DNA of 16,479 nucleotides from Burkholderia sp. (lineage in GTDB: Bacteria; Pseudomonadota; Gammaproteobacteria; Burkholderiales; Burkholderiaceae), in the NCBI GenBank assembly GCA_028292565.1, contig JAQGMD010000205.1, positions 1 through 16,479 of the forward strand, given 5' to 3'. Position 1 is the first letter of the stretch, and each line of letters opens with the position of its first letter. The position numbers and the translations under genes are program-made. The notes beneath the pieces are model-generated. The model made no database searches. It worked only from the letters and a program-made list of their open reading frames with translations, and was not told the DNA's origin. Shown here piece after piece: positions 1 through 8,350 of this stretch.

Positions 1-712
1 GTGTATCGTATAAAACGACGTCAAATTGCCGTGTAATGCTGTCATTCAAAACAGAAAAGGCGGATCGACCGATGAGCTCCTCCGGGTTCGGCGGAAGCGT
101 GCCACACTGAAGTACCGACAGATTTGCAAACAACCCGTCCTTGACGATGGTTTCCATACCCGCCCGTCCGGCGAGAATGTCAGATAACCCCTGTCCGTTT
201 TTGAGACCGAATATTTTATGTTGGCGCGGATCGCGCATGTTTGCATCGACAATCAGCGTGCGCCGGTCCATCTGGGAGAACAAGACCGCAAGGTTTGCAA
301 CCAGCAAGCTGATTCCAACTCTGGGGCTGACGCCTGCAATTGCCAGTGCTTTGTGTCCCTTGCCAAACCAACGCAACATCAGTTCGGTGCGGAGAGCTCG
401 CAGCGCATCTACTTCGGCGGTGAAAGGGCGGTACGCGGCCCCAAGTTCAAGGGGATATGGCCCTTGCCCGGATTGCAGATATGGATACTTGAACTGCCGT
501 GCCAGAACTTGTTGAACGTCGAACGCGTTGATCAGGCCCAGTTGCTGCGCGACTTCGCCAAATCGCAATCCGAGTTGCTTTTGTAGACGGAGCACACGCA
601 CGATATCGTCCGGTGTGAGTTTGCCAAGCTCCACTAGGATATGTCCAATACTTGGCTCCCGGTCGGGATGAGCTGGTACGGCCGACACCTGAGGGACTGG
701 ATAATTCATCAT
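1..712 (-). CDS. epsG: EPS chain-length regulator, BY-kinase-like ATPase EpsG (3' end outside window)
   Basis: The N-terminal 237 residues of the cytoplasmic ATPase/tyrosine-kinase partner of EpsF, which controls EPS polymer length. The 3' end lies beyond the window start. Residues 20-80 form a GspE/MshEN-like N-terminal domain (SIGHILVELGKLTPDDIVRV), usual in EpsG. Residues about 100-237 are a ParA/MinD-type BY-kinase domain, with ANLAVLFSQ, LIVDANMRDPRQH and a Walker B-like strand (DVVLYDT) at the edge. The Walker A loop is odd: GVSPRVGIS has Ile134 where the family has Lys or Arg, and Walker A' reads DAN rather than DAD. ATPase or kinase activity may therefore be weak or lost, or this is natural drift. 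The start is the first of two tandem ATGs, with AAGG 6 nt upstream. It begins 12 nt after the epsF stop, so the two are surely co-transcribed. The family call is firm; activity is uncertain. Confidence 0.9.
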   Translation of the reverse strand, partial: MMNYPVPQVSAVPAHPDREPSIGHILVELGKLTPDDIVRVLRLQKQLGLRFGEVAQQLGLINAFDVQQVLARQFKYPYLQSGQGPYPLELGAAYRPFTAEVDALRALRTELMLRWFGKGHKALAIAGVSPRVGISLLVANLAVLFSQMDRRTLIVDANMRDPRQHKIFGLKNGQGLSDILAGRAGMETIVKDGLFANLSVLQCGTLPPNPEELIGRSAFSVLNDSITRQFDVVLYDT

Positions 713-724
713 CTGCTACCTTTC

Positions 725-2134
725 TCAGTTCAAACGCAACCGCCGTGGCACGAACAGTTTGGGAAATGCGAAGCGGCGGCCCTTGGGCAAGGCCCGATGC
801 ACTGCCCCGAGGACCGGCATTTGGAGTCCTTCAACCAGGTCGTCCGCAGTGCGCACGCGTCGATCAAGCATTTCGGCGAGCAATCCGAAGCTGAGTCCTA
901 GCACGGTGCCAAGAAACACAGAAAGCAAGATATTGAGAAGCACCTTGGGATTCGCCGGTTCAAGCGGGGGAACGGCGGGGTCAAGCACCGCAACATCGAC
1001 TTGATCCGCCTGGCCTTCCAGCCGCGTTTGGGTAAATCGCTGCGTCGTAAGTTCGTACGCTCGCTGTGCGTTCTCCACTTCCTTGCCCAGTACAGCCAAC
1101 TCGTCGCGGGCGCGATTGAGTTCCAGCACCTTGGCTTTTTGCGCTTGTAGCGCGCTGCGCAATTCCGATTCCCGCCGGTGAAGAATCAAAGCATTATTGC
1201 CGACACCGTTCGACGTAGATTGGATATTGCGATTCAATTCCGCGCGCAGCTGTTCAATCTCCGCTTTCATTCCTTGGTACAGCGGATGGTTCTGTCCCAG
1301 TTTTTGCGAGATATCCGAAAATTTAGCCTCCATCTGTGCCAGCGAGGCCTTCAGATTTTGAACCAATGGGTTCGCCAGCACATCCGGAGATTCGCCGCCG
1401 TTCTCTCCAGTGGCCTGGCGGCGCCGCGACGCGGCTTCCATTAGCTGGGTTTGCACCAGGACCAATTGACTGGACAGATCGTTGAGCCGGGCCGATTCGA
1501 CATCCAGCCTATTGTCCATACTGACAATGCCCTTCTCCTGCTGGTACTTGGAGACTTTGTTTTGGGCAGTTTCGAGATTCTCGCGCAGGACCTTGATCTG
1601 GCTGTTGAAGTACGTTGATGCTTTTTTCAACGGGTCGACCTTGAGCTGGACGGCTGTCTGCTGGTACTCAGCAGCGACGGCATTGGCAACAGCTGCGGCA
1701 AACTGTGGATCGGAACCTTTGAATGTGACTGCAAGGACGCTGCTTTCGCGGGAGGGTGTCACATCGAGATTCTTCAGCAGAAGTTCGGCCAGCCATTCGC
1801 GAATGTCGCCTTGGCCGCCTGTTGACTCGTAAAAATCGCGCTTCACCGCGTTGCCATCAGCCAGCTTCAAGGCGTCGACGACCTTCAACACAACATTTTT
1901 GCTGTTGATAATGTCGATCTGGGTAGCCATGTAGCCGCCTGTCAGCTGGGCCGGCAACACCAGTCCTGAAACGGCATCAATTCCCTTGTAATTGAGGATC
2001 AGCGTGGTAGTCGCCTTATACGTCTTAGGCAGGAGCAAGCTCACGACCAACGTGGTTGCTACAGTCATAAACAACGTGAAAAGGACAATCAAGCGGCGCG
2101 CGCGCAAGACTGTAAAAAGCTGGGTGAAGTTCAT
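725..2134 (-). CDS. epsF: EPS chain-length determinant protein EpsF (Wzz/PCP family)
   Basis: A 469-aa inner-membrane polysaccharide co-polymerase that sets EPS chain length together with EpsG. The N-terminus ([19 protein letters not shown]) leads into TM1 at about residues 15-37, followed by a Wzz domain. A long periplasmic coiled-coil-like stretch covers about residues 160-380. A proline-rich motif ([13 protein letters not shown]) precedes TM2 at about 398-422, the diagnostic PCP layout. The short cytoplasmic tail ends RRLRLN. Lacking a kinase domain, it depends on the separate EpsG encoded 12 nt downstream. epsE lies 72 nt upstream. The ATG is preceded by AAGAGA, which lies inside a 10-bp palindrome. 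Length and architecture match the EpsF subfamily, so the assignment is confident. Confidence 0.95.
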   Translation of the reverse strand: MNFTQLFTVLRARRLIVLFTLFMTVATTLVVSLLLPKTYKATTTLILNYKGIDAVSGLVLPAQLTGGYMATQIDIINSKNVVLKVVDALKLADGNAVKRDFYESTGGQGDIREWLAELLLKNLDVTPSRESSVLAVTFKGSDPQFAAAVANAVAAEYQQTAVQLKVDPLKKASTYFNSQIKVLRENLETAQNKVSKYQQEKGIVSMDNRLDVESARLNDLSSQLVLVQTQLMEAASRRRQATGENGGESPDVLANPLVQNLKASLAQMEAKFSDISQKLGQNHPLYQGMKAEIEQLRAELNRNIQSTSNGVGNNALILHRRESELRSALQAQKAKVLELNRARDELAVLGKEVENAQRAYELTTQRFTQTRLEGQADQVDVAVLDPAVPPLEPANPKVLLNILLSVFLGTVLGLSFGLLAEMLDRRVRTADDLVEGLQMPVLGAVHRALPKGRRFAFPKLFVPRRLRLN

Positions 2135-2135
2135 T

Positions 2136-2145
2136 GAGATATCTC
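2136..2145. promoter_or_regulatory. Perfect 10-bp palindrome over the epsF ribosome-binding site
   Basis: GAGATATCTC ends just before the epsF ATG and contains the purine-rich GAGA that would be its Shine-Dalgarno. It could be an operator or, less likely because it has no loop, could affect translation. It may also be chance. Confidence 0.25.
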
Positions 2146-2206
2146 TTGATCGGCTATGACGAGATGCTGGGAGACGGCCACGCCGTAATGAGTGAAAGGG
2201 CCGGCA

Positions 2207-2995
2207 TTAAAACAGGCTTTCCTGAACGTACACGACATCTTCCGGACTAAGAATGTCGTCTTGTTTCACCTCAATCGTTTGCAGCTTGCGATTGGCGTCC
2301 CGTCGCTTTATGCGCATGCCCCGTTCGGTGCCACGCGGCGTTAAACCGCCGCCGGCCGATAGCGCTTGCAGTACCGTCATGTTTCGCTCCAGCCGGTATG
2401 CTCCCGGGCGTTGCACTTCGCCGTATATATAAAACCGCGGCGCACGTTCAACGTAAATGACGTCACTGCCGGCGAGTTCGAAGTTCTTGGCCATGTCCCC
2501 GGAACGCATCATGTCTACTAGGTCGACGGTGTCCTTACTGGTTTTTCCGTTGCGACTGCGAACGAGCGTAATCATGTCCCCACCTTCAACGTTTATTCCG
2601 CCAGCCTGGGCGATCAGATCGGTCAGACTGCGTCGCCCGTCAAGCGGATAGCGCCCGGGCTTATTGACCTGACCGAGCACAGAGACCTGTTCGCTTTGCA
2701 CCAGGGTGACAATTATGTTGACCTGCGGCTTTCGAACGAAACCACCGCTCTCGAGCAGGCCCGCGACTTTATTCTCCGCAGCGTATGCCGATAGCCCACC
2801 CACCCGCACTTCACCAAGCAACGGGTAGGTGATGGTTCCGGTGTCGCTCACTCTGGTTTCCAGCGAGAGATCCGGATTGCCGAACACGGTCACTTTGATC
2901 ATGTCGCCAGGACCCAGACGTGCCTCGGCGCCGATTGCGCCGCCAACCCACGCGGACAAGAGGAGCGCCGCGAGCCAAATAAAAAAGTTTTTCAT
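2207..2995 (-). CDS. epsE: Polysaccharide export protein EpsE
   Basis: A 262-aa periplasmic or outer-membrane-associated export protein of the EPS machinery (Poly_export plus SLBB domains). After the signal peptide (MKNFFIWLAALLLSAWVGG, cleavage probably near AIGA) comes LGPGDMIKVTVFGNPDL, the classic start of the polysaccharide export domain. SLBB-type repeats follow: SVLGQVNKPGRYPLDG, then IYGEVQRPGAYRLE. The C-terminus (DVVYVQESLF) is typical of EpsE. There is no lipobox cysteine, so unlike Wza it is not a lipoprotein. The reading frame runs open 32 codons upstream to position 3091, but that stretch is not hydrophobic. I chose the ATG that starts a good signal peptide, although its ribosome site (GACGGAAC) is weak. 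It lies 107 nt after epsD and 72 nt before epsF. Confidence 0.93.
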   Translation of the reverse strand: MKNFFIWLAALLLSAWVGGAIGAEARLGPGDMIKVTVFGNPDLSLETRVSDTGTITYPLLGEVRVGGLSAYAAENKVAGLLESGGFVRKPQVNIIVTLVQSEQVSVLGQVNKPGRYPLDGRRSLTDLIAQAGGINVEGGDMITLVRSRNGKTSKDTVDLVDMMRSGDMAKNFELAGSDVIYVERAPRFYIYGEVQRPGAYRLERNMTVLQALSAGGGLTPRGTERGMRIKRRDANRKLQTIEVKQDDILSPEDVVYVQESLF

Positions 2996-3102
2996 GTTCC
3001 GTCTCAACCCGTACGTCGAAAACAGCAATTGACGCTTCTTCCCCGATGTCGCCGAATTTACGGTAATCGGGGTCCGCGTTGTATAGCCCACTGCGTTGTA
3101 AG

Positions 3103-4056
3103 CTACTTCAATCCGGCGACACCGCGTTCGATATGATTATTGGGAGCAGCGGGAGCCACCTTGGTGTCGCCCTCGCGAGTCTTGCTGCCCTCGCCAGCCT
3201 GCGCGGGCTGGTTCAGGTATTCAATCTTCGCCGCCGCACGCAAGCGTGCAATCTCGGACCGCTTTGCGTCCTCGCGCTTTTTATTGATCAGGAATTGTTC
3301 GATCTGTTTTTCGGCGACCGCGAACTCCACCGGACTGTCCTTGACGTCATTGATAAACATCAGGAGGCTACGTTCGCCCTGCTTGACAATAATGGACTGA
3401 CCCTTCTGCATTGTTTGCAGCTTGGTCGCCATCTCGAGCGGAACGTCTGCAGTAGTGCGTGTGGTTTGACGCCGCCCAAACTGGATATTGCGGGCTTCAA
3501 GCCATGCGATCAAATCCTCGATCGACTTGACCGTGTCCATTGCCGCCTGCAGGTTCGCATTCACCTCTTTGCTGTCGACCAGCAGCTCCTTCATGTCAAA
3601 CACTTTACGTTTCGTGAAAAAAGCTGGGTTCTCAGTGAAGTACGCTTGGATCTCGGCGCCGGCCGGCTTCGTCATATTGGCAAACAGGTTCTTCAGGTAC
3701 GCCTGTGCCAGTATCTGTGCCCTAGCGCGCTCGATCGCCTGCATCACCTCAGGACCTCGGTCCAGTTTGTTGCGAGCCGCTTCCGCCTGCAGCAACTGGC
3801 GATCGATCAATCCTTCCAGTACCTGCTTGCGTACGGATTCGTTCGCTCCATCCATACGTGCCAGCTCATCATTGAACTGGTGCACCGTTACTTCATCACC
3901 GCCCACTTTGACAAGAGCCTGGCCTGGCTTAGCATCCTTATTGCCGCAGCCTGATATCACTACCGTGCAAAGCAGCGCCACAAGAGCGGGAAGCAGACGC
4001 ATACGAGGCGCCGAAGTATTAACGCTAATCGAAAGCGGGACATCACAGCAGTTCAA
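3103..4056 (-). CDS. epsD: EpsD, PpiC-like peptidyl-prolyl cis-trans isomerase lipoprotein
   Basis: A 317-aa exported lipoprotein of the EpsD family, related to SurA/PpiC, presumably helping fold secreted or outer-membrane parts of the EPS apparatus. The signal region (MRLLPALVALLCTVVISGC) ends in a lipobox with Cys37. A SurA-N-like helical part follows (QFNDELARMDGANESVRKQ), then a divergent isomerase region with YFTENPAFFTKRKVFDMKEL. The tail is charged and low in complexity. Two starts are possible. The TTG at 4056 has a strong AAGGAG 7 nt upstream; the ATG at 4002 begins right at the signal peptide but has no clear ribosome site. I chose TTG, which adds 18 residues before the basic end of the signal. 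The small PEP-CTERM gene ends 49 nt upstream. The family is clear; isomerase activity is not shown. Confidence 0.88.
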   Translation of the reverse strand: MNCCDVPLSISVNTSAPRMRLLPALVALLCTVVISGCGNKDAKPGQALVKVGGDEVTVHQFNDELARMDGANESVRKQVLEGLIDRQLLQAEAARNKLDRGPEVMQAIERARAQILAQAYLKNLFANMTKPAGAEIQAYFTENPAFFTKRKVFDMKELLVDSKEVNANLQAAMDTVKSIEDLIAWLEARNIQFGRRQTTRTTADVPLEMATKLQTMQKGQSIIVKQGERSLLMFINDVKDSPVEFAVAEKQIEQFLINKKREDAKRSEIARLRAAAKIEYLNQPAQAGEGSKTREGDTKVAPAAPNNHIERGVAGLK

Positions 4057-4105
4057 GATATTGCTCCTTCAATATTGGCTCACGGGGTGCTTCACGGCAC
4101 GGCGC

Positions 4106-4654
4106 TTAAGAGCGTCGGCCGGCAATTTGTTTCAAGTCCCACAATCTGAGCGGTGGCTCGGAGCGTCGCAACTGGTAAGCGATGAACCCCATGCCGAGAA
4201 GAATCAACGCCCAACTCTCTGGCTCCGGGACACGCGAAAGTCGTCCCGCGCGCAATTGATATAAGGTGTCGATATCAGAAATTTCGGAACCGCTATCCAA
4301 CGCCTTATATGGCCCCGCACCGGCGTGCGACGAAAAAGATCGAGAGCCAATTCGCGTATCGAGTACCGTCCACGCAGAGTCTTGATCCGCTGTTTTTGAA
4401 GGTACAGGCAGCATCCTCGCCTCGTTGGGGGATGAGCGGTTACTCGGTTTGGGCGGCACCGTCTCGAGGGGTGCGCCGTAGAGGTACCCCTCCCGCCTGC
4501 GCTCTGTATCGGCGACACCCGGAAAATGGTCAAGATTGAAAATCGCATGATCGCCTGGGGCAGCGTCGACGCCAGCGGACGGTATCGAATCGGCAGTGGC
4601 GCAAGCAGCAGTGCTTAACATCACGACTGCAAGCCATAGTTGAATAGACTGCAT
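4106..4654 (-). CDS. Small PEP-CTERM sorting-domain protein inside the EPS operon
   Basis: A 182-aa secreted protein with a C-terminal exosortase sorting signal. The N-terminus (MQSIQLWLAVVMLSTAACA) is a signal peptide lacking the usual basic residue. The middle is polar, rich in Pro, Ser and Arg, and not recognised. At about residue 142 comes the sorting signal VPEPESWALILLGMGFIAYQ, ending in Arg163-Arg164. A further 18 residues (through IAGRRS) follow; most PEP-CTERM proteins stop within a few residues of the Arg cluster. I chose the ATG after GGGGA; an in-frame ATG at 4678 with GAGG upstream is nearly as good. It would be exported and processed by an exosortase, probably encoded past the left edge. 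Its slot, between epsB and epsD, is where I recall the regulator epsA in related clusters. Confidence 0.8.
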   Translation of the reverse strand: MQSIQLWLAVVMLSTAACATADSIPSAGVDAAPGDHAIFNLDHFPGVADTERRREGYLYGAPLETVPPKPSNRSSPNEARMLPVPSKTADQDSAWTVLDTRIGSRSFSSHAGAGPYKALDSGSEISDIDTLYQLRAGRLSRVPEPESWALILLGMGFIAYQLRRSEPPLRLWDLKQIAGRRS

Positions 4655-4730
4655 GAATTCCCCAAAAATCGAATACATTTTTCGCCTCGGCTCAGCGTCA
4701 TGGCGCTGCGGACAATGTCACCCTTGCCAA

Positions 4731-4812
4731 TATTGCAATAGTATCAACTATTCTACGATAGAAATATCCTTTTAGTAATATTTTATCGGCTTTTTATCGC
4801 GAGTATTGCAAC
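4731..4812. promoter_or_regulatory. AT-rich island with several dyads upstream of the second half of the EPS operon
   Basis: The gap between epsB and the small PEP-CTERM gene (about 4679-4910) holds a tract with 23 G/C in the 80 bases 4731-4810 (29%), far below the flanking genes. It contains TATTGCAATA (4731-4740), ATAGT-ATCA-ACTAT (4738-4751) and TTCTA-CGA-TAGAA (4751-4763). TTTTATCG occurs twice, 11 bp apart, and TATTGCAA recurs at 4804. This suits a promoter/operator for the minus-strand genes below it. I could not assign convincing -35/-10 boxes with good spacing. Confidence 0.5.
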
Positions 4813-4910
4813 ATAACGTTGAACAAGAGCCGTGCAGGCGTACGTTTAACCCCGCAACCAGGACGAAGGACGACGGAATGCGGTTACGTCCCAAGTGAAG
4901 TCCTGTGCCG

Positions 4911-6293
4911 TCAATAAGCGTCGTCTCGGCCTAAAAACACATTAAAAGTGCGCATGATGATCCATAGGTCTAACGCAAGTGACCAACTGCGCAGATAGTC
5001 CAGGTCATACTCAATCCGAGCCTTCATTTTCTCAAGCGTGTCCGTTTCGCCGCGCAATCCGTTCACTTGCGCCCAGCCGGTAATGCCCGGTTTCACCTTG
5101 TGCCGGAGCATGTACCCCTTGATCAGTTTTCGGTAGAGCTCGTTATGCGCGACCGCATGCGGCCGCGGACCTACCAGGCTCATCCGGCCCTGCAGTACGT
5201 TGATAAACTGCGGCAACTCATCGAGTGAGGTGCGCCGAAGAAAAGCGCCGAGTCGTGTGACCCGCTGGTCATTCTTTTGTGCCTGCACGATCGTCGCACC
5301 ATCCTCACAAACCGTCATTGAACGGAATTTGTAGACCACAATGTCCTCTCCGTTCAGCCCGTAGCGGCGCTGTTTAAAAATCACCGGCCCGGGGGAGGAA
5401 AGCTTCACTGCAAGCGCTATCAGCAGCATAACGGGCCCTAATACCAACTGGATAAGTGACGCGAACACGATGTCGCTGGAGCGCTTGATCACGCTGTTGA
5501 GGCCGGTGAACGGGCTCTCACAAACTGCGACAACCGGCACTCCACCGACAAAATCGAAGTGCGCCCGCAGGATGTCGAAACCGTACACATCAGGCAAGAA
5601 GTAAATCGAGGCGGTGGTATCCTGCAACGCATCTACCAGTTCTCGAATTCGAGGCTGCGCCGCCATCGGCAAGCTGATGAAAATCAGCTTGATGTTGTGC
5701 TCGCGCACATATTCGGCCATATCAGCGATTTTGCCCAGCAGCGGCGCATCGATTTTCGCCTGGTCCCGAGGCATGGCGCGATCTTCAAAAAACCCACGAA
5801 CGTCCATGAACAAATTTGGATGCTCCTTGATTCGCTCGGCGAGATTCGCGCTGGCGTCATTCGTACCGACAATCACCACGGAACGCACCCCACCCGTCTT
5901 GCGCAAATCAGACGTCATGATGTGTACCGCAAGATGGCTCGCCAGCAGGACGAACGGTGTACCGATGAACCAGAGCGCAAGTAAATTGGGAGAATATTGG
6001 TAGGAAAGTCCCGTCGCATGCCCGATTACAAACATCACGGCGACGATTACGGCCCAGCCGACGAAAACGTCGCGAGTACACGCCATCAAGCGGCCACTAC
6101 GCCACGAGCGATAGGGATCGATCTGATCGTAGACATGCGACGCAACGAAAAAAACGATGACCACCAGTGCAAGGTCGTACCCCGTAAAAGCCTCGTCGTG
6201 GATATGTACTAGCAGATACCACATTCCGAGAATAATCAGCGGGTATACCAAACGCTTAAAGACGGAGACCAGAGGAATGTCGTTGATAGTCAT
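4911..6293 (-). CDS. epsB: Undecaprenyl-phosphate glucose phosphotransferase EpsB
   Basis: A 460-aa polyprenyl-phosphate hexose-1-phosphate transferase that starts EPS assembly by moving sugar-1-phosphate, probably glucose, from a nucleotide sugar to undecaprenyl phosphate at the inner membrane. It has about four N-terminal TM segments (residues 12-125) and a nucleotide-fold-like domain ([17 protein letters not shown], about 139-155). The catalytic bacterial sugar transferase domain runs from K270: [11 protein letters not shown], a hydrophobic segment, [19 protein letters not shown], the DE pair in [10 protein letters not shown] (358-359), SLVGPRPH and [17 protein letters not shown]. Length and motifs match the WcaJ/EpsB group. 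It starts 11 nt after the epsL stop with a weak ribosome site, suggesting coupling with epsL. Sugar specificity is inferred from the family. Confidence 0.95.
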   Translation of the reverse strand: MTINDIPLVSVFKRLVYPLIILGMWYLLVHIHDEAFTGYDLALVVIVFFVASHVYDQIDPYRSWRSGRLMACTRDVFVGWAVIVAVMFVIGHATGLSYQYSPNLLALWFIGTPFVLLASHLAVHIMTSDLRKTGGVRSVVIVGTNDASANLAERIKEHPNLFMDVRGFFEDRAMPRDQAKIDAPLLGKIADMAEYVREHNIKLIFISLPMAAQPRIRELVDALQDTTASIYFLPDVYGFDILRAHFDFVGGVPVVAVCESPFTGLNSVIKRSSDIVFASLIQLVLGPVMLLIALAVKLSSPGPVIFKQRRYGLNGEDIVVYKFRSMTVCEDGATIVQAQKNDQRVTRLGAFLRRTSLDELPQFINVLQGRMSLVGPRPHAVAHNELYRKLIKGYMLRHKVKPGITGWAQVNGLRGETDTLEKMKARIEYDLDYLRSWSLALDLWIIMRTFNVFLGRDDAY

Positions 6294-6304
6294 GATCCGG
6301 ATAC

Positions 6305-7609
6305 TCAGAATTCGTAGCTGACGTTAACCGTCGCGCCATTGGCCCGAAACCCAGTGTAGGGAACGCTGGATGTTTGGCGGTCGCGGTATAGCGACAACTG
6401 CAGTTTTAGCTGCGGCACAGGCAGGTATGTGAACGCGAGTGACGCATGGTGGAAAGTGTCTACCCGATTGGCAAATGTCGCCCCAACCAAGGAGGCAGCG
6501 CCATTAAAATCGCGTTTTTCGCGCTTGATCAATGCATTCACTCGAGCCTTCGCTGTCACGTTCCAGGCAGGCGCCACGCTGATGCCGTGGTTAACCGTAT
6601 GGCTGGTCGTCAGATCCTGGTACGAGCTGGTCTCTCGCCAGGCGTTGACGCCAACGCTTGTCTTGCCGGTCGGCGTCCATGTCGCAATCGCACGCGCATT
6701 CAAACCGCTGAAGTCGCGTCCCGGCATGAAATCATATTTGCGCTGAACATGACCTCCCAGAAACTGAACCCGTGTTTTACCGGTGGCTGCCCAGTCCACT
6801 TTCCCCATCAATTCGTTTTGGTCGTAGCTGTTGTCGACGAGTAGTGTTCCGATCCGCTCCTGGTTTGGGAACCCGCCGTGCACCCGTCGCGCCTGAATAC
6901 CGAAGCTGCTTTGGCTCGGCGCCAAGTAGTCCAGTCCGACCTGGGTTGCATCTTCATTACGATCACCGACCCGCTGTGACGCTAGGTCATGGGTGAGCTC
7001 GTACCGGGTAAACCCGCCGCGCAAGCGCCAGCTCGGATGGAAGCGCCATGATGCGTCGACAAACCGCCGCTGCTGAAGGCGCAGATTAGGTTCGCGGCGA
7101 TGAAAATCCACGAATGGCGTCAGCGACTTCGCATAGCTAGCTCCGAGATTCCCCTCGAAGCGCTCACCGAGGTGCCAGTTCCACTGCGCCGAGAAGTCTT
7201 TGTCATCATGATTGAGCTCGCTGAAACGGGCGAACGTAACGTGGCTCATGCTGAACCTTGCGCTTAACAATTGCTGACCGACGTTTTTATTCACGTTTAT
7301 CCCGATTTCGGCGCGGCGTGAAGCGTCAGCCAGTTGATCCGTTCCGATCAACATGCGCGCGGCCTGTTCGTCATAGAGGCGCAGCAAATTATCGTCGTAC
7401 TGCCACGAGTACGACGCGTACGGGCTGAACAAATCTTCCGCCGCGCCGAGTGCAGGCAAGCACACTAATGCGCCCACCACAGGTGCGAGAGAACGCAGCA
7501 GTTGACGAGGGGACGGCGACCGCTCTCGCAATGGCCGTTTCCTTTTTCTCGCGGGTAGTTGTTCCGCTTGCGTCGGCGGCGAAATCGTTATCATCATGTT
7601 GATTGCCAT
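6305..7609 (-). CDS. epsL: EPS operon outer-membrane protein EpsL
   Basis: A 434-aa predicted outer-membrane beta-barrel of the EpsL family, probably involved in passage or assembly of EPS at the outer membrane. The mature part begins near AEDLFSPYASYSWQYDDNLLRL, like other EpsL proteins. It runs as alternating amphipathic strands and ends VNVSYEF, with a terminal Phe as expected for Bam-inserted barrels. The signal peptide core (LLRSLAPVVGALVCLPALGAA, cleavage about residue 57) is preceded by an unusually long basic leader of about 37 residues that includes RKRKRPLRER. No better start was found: the first ATG lies 14 nt after the protease stop, with only a distant purine-rich site. Function in detail is unknown for the family; membership is fairly firm. 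Confidence 0.88.
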   Translation of the reverse strand: MAINMMITISPPTQAEQLPARKRKRPLRERSPSPRQLLRSLAPVVGALVCLPALGAAEDLFSPYASYSWQYDDNLLRLYDEQAARMLIGTDQLADASRRAEIGINVNKNVGQQLLSARFSMSHVTFARFSELNHDDKDFSAQWNWHLGERFEGNLGASYAKSLTPFVDFHRREPNLRLQQRRFVDASWRFHPSWRLRGGFTRYELTHDLASQRVGDRNEDATQVGLDYLAPSQSSFGIQARRVHGGFPNQERIGTLLVDNSYDQNELMGKVDWAATGKTRVQFLGGHVQRKYDFMPGRDFSGLNARAIATWTPTGKTSVGVNAWRETSSYQDLTTSHTVNHGISVAPAWNVTAKARVNALIKREKRDFNGAASLVGATFANRVDTFHHASLAFTYLPVPQLKLQLSLYRDRQTSSVPYTGFRANGATVNVSYEF

Positions 7610-7623
7610 CTTTTGTTAACCGC

Positions 7624-8337
7624 TCACCAGTAGGTCCAGCTTCCTGTGTTTAACACCCAGATTCCAAGTAGCGCATTCGCGACCGCATGTGCGGTGACAG
7701 CGCACCATAGCGAGCCGGTGCGCATATATAAAGTATTGAAGGCGGCGCCTGCGATCAGTCCGGCAAACCAAAAGTGATGCTCAATCGCGAAAAACAGCGC
7801 CGAGAGCGAAAATGCGACAAACGTGACACATGCCGGCTGTACGCGGAGAAAATCGTGGTTGACCAACCAGCGCAACAGGAATGAGCGCCAGAATAACTCT
7901 TCCATTATGGGTACGACGAGTGCGGCGCCCCCCAGCCGTACTGCAACGAGCGCCCAGTCGAGACTCTCCTCGCGTCCGGGATCAAAGCCGCCATGCGTCC
8001 CAAGTGTCATCCACTCGGCATCAAGTGTGACCCACACCACAAACACCAGGGTACCGCTGACCAGCCCGAGTGCGAGGGTGTGAAACGACACTCTCGTCTG
8101 CCCACGCAGCTCGTGATATGTGGCCCAATAACGCCACAATAAAAGCGCAACCAAGGTGACCTTCGCCGGATATAGCCAGAGGAGTTCCTGCGCCTTCCAA
8201 CCCAATCTCTCCAGTAAGTCCGCAAGCACCATGAACAGTACGTAAGCGCCGAATGGCGCTATACGCGCCATCACATGCCGATCGACACCGTGAGCGCCAA
8301 GTTTGACCCGCGTGCTGCTGAGACCACTTTTCTTCAT
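7624..8337 (-). CDS. CPBP/CAAX-prenyl-protease-like membrane protein of exosortase systems
   Basis: A 237-aa polytopic inner-membrane protein with the three CPBP (Abi/CAAX/Rce1-type) motifs. Motif 1 is EELFWR (Glu146, Glu147, Arg151), motif 2 FAIEH (Phe183, His187) and motif 3 HAVAN (His217, Asn221). All presumed catalytic residues of a glutamate-dependent intramembrane protease are present. About six hydrophobic segments are visible. A subfamily of CAAX-protease-like proteins is known from PEP-CTERM/EPS genomes, and its place 14 nt ahead of epsL fits; its substrate is unknown. The ATG has AAGG 7 nt upstream. An inner Met at residue 23 is an alternative start. This matters because a sigma-54-like element ends so close to the ATG that a transcript from it would be almost leaderless. 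Confidence 0.87.
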   Translation of the reverse strand: MKKSGLSSTRVKLGAHGVDRHVMARIAPFGAYVLFMVLADLLERLGWKAQELLWLYPAKVTLVALLLWRYWATYHELRGQTRVSFHTLALGLVSGTLVFVVWVTLDAEWMTLGTHGGFDPGREESLDWALVAVRLGGAALVVPIMEELFWRSFLLRWLVNHDFLRVQPACVTFVAFSLSALFFAIEHHFWFAGLIAGAAFNTLYMRTGSLWCAVTAHAVANALLGIWVLNTGSWTYW

Positions 8338-8350
8338 GGGAGAACCTTAC

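Noticed and set aside
2996..3091. 32-codon N-terminal extension of epsE
   Set aside because: Polar, not signal-like, and the inner ATG begins a standard signal peptide.
3079..4264. Long plus-strand open frames (291, 258 and 86 codons) opposite epsD and the small PEP-CTERM gene
   Set aside because: They are antisense to well-supported genes, lack family motifs and ribosome sites, and are the usual shadows of GC-rich coding DNA.
4711..4731. TTGGCAAGGGTGACATTG on the minus strand as a sigma-54 site for the small PEP-CTERM gene
   Set aside because: The base pair at the required spacing after GG is AT, not GC.
4859..4874. AGGACGA repeated twice in tandem downstream of epsB
   Set aside because: Only two 7-bp copies with no other structure; likely chance.
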